From NCBI RefSeq assembly GCF_020329435.1, contig NZ_JAGKJK010000002.1, positions 496,001 to 560,000 of the forward strand: a stretch of DNA of 64,000 bases. The letters are read 5' to 3'. The position numbers were made by a program, and so were the translations under genes. Origin of the DNA: Bradyrhizobium hereditatis. GTDB taxonomy: Bacteria > Pseudomonadota > Alphaproteobacteria > Rhizobiales > Xanthobacteraceae. This document shows positions 61,785 to 64,000 of this stretch, in pieces. The first letter of the stretch is position 1. Every line of letters starts with the position of its first letter. The notes under the pieces were generated by a model. The model was not told the DNA's origin, searched no databases, and was given only the letters and a program-made list of their open reading frames with translations.

Positions 61785-62618
61785 ATGACACCGCAAGAAC
61801 GCCAACTGATTGACGATCTTTTTGACCGGCTCGCCAAGCTGGAAAGCGCCAAGCGCGATCCGGAAGCGATGTCGGCGATCATGGAAGGGATGCGCAAGGC
61901 GCCCAATGCGGTCTATGCGCTGGTGCAAACGACGCTGGTGCAGGACGAAGCGCTGAAGCGCGCCGACATGCGCATCCAGGAATTGGAAGCGGCGGTGGAC
62001 CAGCAAAATCAGCAAACCCAACCCGGCGGCTTCCTCGATTCGATGCGCGACGCGATCTTCGGTCAGAACCAGCAGCATGGCCAAGCCCAGGGCTCCGTGC
62101 CGAACGTTCGCCCGCCTGAAATCGGCGGCAATCGGCCGGCCTGGAATACCGGGCAGGTGCTGCAGCAGACCCAGCCGGGCGGACCGTACAATCAGCCGGG
62201 CTACGGCCAGCCTTATGGCGGCGCCCAGCAGCAGCCGTCTGCGTTCGGCGGCGGTGGTTCATTCCTCGGCACGGCGGCGGCGGCTGCGGCCGGCGTGGTC
62301 GGCGGATCGTTGCTGGCGAACAGCATCCGCTCGATGATGGGCGGCGGCGGCAATCATCAGGCGTTCGGCGACACCGCGGGCCATAGCGGCGGCGTCGAAG
62401 ACCGCAGGCCTTGGGGCGATCAGTCCGGCGGTGACCTCGCGCGCGAGGCCGGGATCAACGACATCGGCTCATCGAGCCGGCGCGCTGACAATAACAGCGA
62501 CAATGATTACGGCTCGCGGCAGGGATTCTTTGACCAGGGGTCGCACGATGATGGCGACGACATGGATCACGATTCCGACGACTTTGGCGGCGACGATGGC
62601 GACAGCGATTACGCGTAA
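61785..62618 (+). CDS. DUF2076 protein
   Basis: A 277-residue protein of the DUF2076 family. The N-terminal coiled-coil helix MTPQERQLIDDLFDRLAKLE and the segment APNAVYALVQTTLVQDEALKRAD are the conserved parts; the middle is Gln/Pro/Gly-rich, with a glycine-alanine hydrophobic stretch (GSFLGTAAAAAAGVVGGSLL, about 161-180), and the C terminus is Asp/Gly-rich. No enzymatic motif is visible. Members are often annotated as periplasmic ligand-binding sensors, which I cannot confirm. The preceding gggag-rich leader gives a plausible ribosome-binding site. Confidence 0.85.
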   Translation: MTPQERQLIDDLFDRLAKLESAKRDPEAMSAIMEGMRKAPNAVYALVQTTLVQDEALKRADMRIQELEAAVDQQNQQTQPGGFLDSMRDAIFGQNQQHGQAQGSVPNVRPPEIGGNRPAWNTGQVLQQTQPGGPYNQPGYGQPYGGAQQQPSAFGGGGSFLGTAAAAAAGVVGGSLLANSIRSMMGGGGNHQAFGDTAGHSGGVEDRRPWGDQSGGDLAREAGINDIGSSSRRADNNSDNDYGSRQGFFDQGSHDDGDDMDHDSDDFGGDDGDSDYA

Positions 62619-62642
62619 GCCACGCGAGAGTTGAAATCAAAG

Positions 62643-62666
62643 CGGCCGCCCATTGGGCGGCCGTTT
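62643..62666. terminator. Two-way terminator between convergent genes
   Basis: The perfect 9-base-pair stem cggccgccc (62643-62651) and gggcggccg (62655-62663) with a 3-base loop is followed by ttt on the plus strand and, in the other direction, by a short T/A-rich tail. It separates the convergent DUF2076 and L,D-transpeptidase genes. Confidence 0.75.
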
Positions 62667-62690
62667 CATTTCAAACCGGATCAACGATAA

Positions 62691-63491
62691 TCAGATCACC
62701 ACCACCTTGGCGCCGACGTTGACGCGGCCGTAGAGATCGATCACGTCCTCATTGCGCATCCTGATGCAGCCGGAGGAAACGTTGGTGCCGATGGTCCAGG
62801 GCTCGTTGGAGCCGTGGATGCGATAGAGCGAGGAGCCCAGATACATCGCGCGTGCGCCGAGCGGATTGTCCGGGCCGCCCTCCATGTACCGCGGCAGATC
62901 GGGGCGACGCGCCAGCATTTCCGGCGGCGGCGTCCAGGCCGGCCATTCCTTCTTCGCCGAGATCGTCTTGACGCCCGACCAGGTGAAGCCGGGACGGCCG
63001 ACACCGACGCCGTAGCGCAGCGCCTTGCCGCCGCCCTGCACCAGAAACAGGAACTTGTTCGGGGTGTCGATCACGATGGTGCCCGGGCTTTCCTTGCCGT
63101 GATACTCGACCATCTGTCTTTCGAATTTCGGATCGAGCCGGTACTGCGCGGGGTCGACCACTTCCTCCTCGCGCCGCATCGATTGATACGGATCCATCGG
63201 CGGCAGCAGCATGCGTCGCCCGCCGTAGCCATACTCCGGCTGCTGCTGATAGACGGATTCGCGCTGATAGCGTCCGCCCTGCGGCGCATCGCCAAACAGG
63301 AATTCGATGAATCCGCCGCCCATGTTGGAGCGTTCGGCAGCGGCCATGCGCACCGGCGCCGGCGGCGCTACCTGACGGGCGTAGATTACGGTGGGCTCAG
63401 TCGATGATGAGGCATCGAACGCTGCGGCGTCACTGGCGAAGCAAAGGCAAGACGCGCTCGCAAGGAGCGCAAAAGAAATTTTTCCGGACAT
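62691..63491 (-). CDS. L,D-transpeptidase (YkuD domain)
   Basis: A 266-residue periplasmic enzyme that forms 3-3 cross-links in peptidoglycan or attaches proteins to it. A signal peptide (SFALLASASCLCFASDAAA) leads to a Pro/Tyr/Arg-rich linker and a YkuD domain from about residue 140. The active-site motif is complete: HGSNEPWTIGTNVSSGCIRMRNEDV with the catalytic Cys. VIDTPNKFLFLVQGGGKALRY is the usual domain start. A terminator lies beyond its stop. Confidence 0.92.
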   Translation of the reverse strand: MSGKISFALLASASCLCFASDAAAFDASSSTEPTVIYARQVAPPAPVRMAAAERSNMGGGFIEFLFGDAPQGGRYQRESVYQQQPEYGYGGRRMLLPPMDPYQSMRREEEVVDPAQYRLDPKFERQMVEYHGKESPGTIVIDTPNKFLFLVQGGGKALRYGVGVGRPGFTWSGVKTISAKKEWPAWTPPPEMLARRPDLPRYMEGGPDNPLGARAMYLGSSLYRIHGSNEPWTIGTNVSSGCIRMRNEDVIDLYGRVNVGAKVVVI

Positions 63492-63789
63492 CGACGTACT
63501 CTGTACTGTTCGTCACTGCTGGCTTGCGCGCCGCGACACGACGAGCGCCGCTGCACGCGAACAATACAAATCAAAACCTAGTCGGTTTGGTAAACGGAAA
63601 CCGCGTTTCGATTCACCACGTCCGCAATGGCGCGTGGATTTGCCGGACAGCGTTTATTTTGCGTGAACGCGCGCCGCTCATGGTTAATCGTTTGGTGTGC
63701 AGCCGCCGACACGCGAGTTTCGCGCGTGAACCTCACGTTAAATGGCGTTGGTCTACAACACCTTCGAACTGGAAGGGGGTGGGAATCTC

Positions 63790-64000
63790 ATGTCGGTCAA
63801 TCGCAAACGTTTTCGTATTGAACAAGCCATTATGGGCGACGCGCCAATTGTCATGCATGAAGAAGGCGGCGAGATCGGCCCGATGCACCGCGAGATCATG
63901 GCCGAGCTGCGCGCGATCCGCGCCCAGATGGCGAGCTTCGGCCACGCCCGCGCCGCTACGAGCGTGCAGTCGGAAATTTCGCGCGAGACCGCCGACGCCC
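63790..64000 (+). CDS. cheZ: Chemotaxis phosphatase CheZ, N-terminal part
   Basis: The frame opens at ATG 63790 with a strong GGGGGTGGGAA ribosome-binding site and runs off the window after 70 codons. The visible N terminus, MSVNRKRFRIEQAIMG and GPMHREIMAELRAIRAQM, agrees with what I recall for alphaproteobacterial proteins annotated as CheZ, the phosphatase of CheY-P. The helical hairpin and catalytic Asp/Gln lie beyond the edge, so the call is provisional. CheY is encoded far away at 22689-23084. Confidence 0.65.
   Translation, partial: MSVNRKRFRIEQAIMGDAPIVMHEEGGEIGPMHREIMAELRAIRAQMASFGHARAATSVQSEISRETADA

Noticed and set aside
1..64000. tRNA, rRNA, prophage, transposase or toxin-antitoxin genes
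   Set aside because: Reading both strands gave no cloverleaf with CCA-end context, no transposase or integrase motif and no small toxin-antitoxin pair; the repeats carry no coding capacity.

Overview
The window is chromosomal DNA of high GC content that looks like Bradyrhizobium or a close relative (Nitrobacteraceae, Alphaproteobacteria). The evidence is the gene content and order, for example uvrC-pgsA-moaD-moaE-prmB, the LPS gene run, and a defluorinase whose eight catalytic positions have the same residue numbers as the Rhodopseudomonas palustris enzyme as I recall it. The intergenic gaps also hold the GC-rich inverted repeats I associate with bradyrhizobia. This assignment is inference; no rRNA or tRNA gene is present to test it.

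Almost everything is core housekeeping. 0-6 kb: a hotdog thioesterase, a tautomerase, hisS, a secreted DUF2314 protein and two tandem branched-chain aminotransferases. 6-9 kb: a translationally coupled MarR regulator, OmpR-type response regulator and histidine kinase set resembling petP/petR. 9-14 kb: small secreted proteins, a periplasmic RNase T2, rlmJ, a cold-shock gene and an Omp25-like porin. 14-20 kb: uvrC-pgsA-moaD-moaE-prmB and an omega-aminotransferase. 20-25 kb: a degenerate EAL protein, a HAD hydrolase, cheY, ribF and an acetyltransferase. 25-33 kb: ileS with an unusual basic tail, lspA, a secreted protein, a pair of M16 peptidases and arfB. 33-40 kb: an ECF sigma factor coupled to a small membrane protein, mutL, rsmD, a pseudouridine synthase with a huge Arg/Asp-rich extension, and tadA.

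40-47 kb: a fluoroacetate-dehalogenase-like hydrolase, an acyl-CoA dehydrogenase, purD, xseA and a hydrolase that has lost its nucleophile. 47-53 kb: a minus-strand run pmbA-cysQ-DUF4170-acyltransferase-waaA-lpxK, with a DUF2093 gene facing it; this is largely lipid A/Kdo assembly. 53-64 kb: DUF6101, a 900-base repeat-rich gap, ubiA, rsmE, hisZ-hisG, a GT2 glycosyltransferase coupled to a ChbG/HpnK-type deacetylase (a likely envelope-lipid sugar modification pair), a DUF2076 protein, an L,D-transpeptidase and the start of cheZ.

I found no prophage, insertion sequence, CRISPR array, tRNA or rRNA gene. The most unusual items are the histone-H1-like tail on IleRS, the mosaic hisS, the coupled ECF sigma/DUF2892 pair, the GT2-deacetylase pair, the nucleophile-less hydrolase, and several families of dispersed intergenic inverted repeats.
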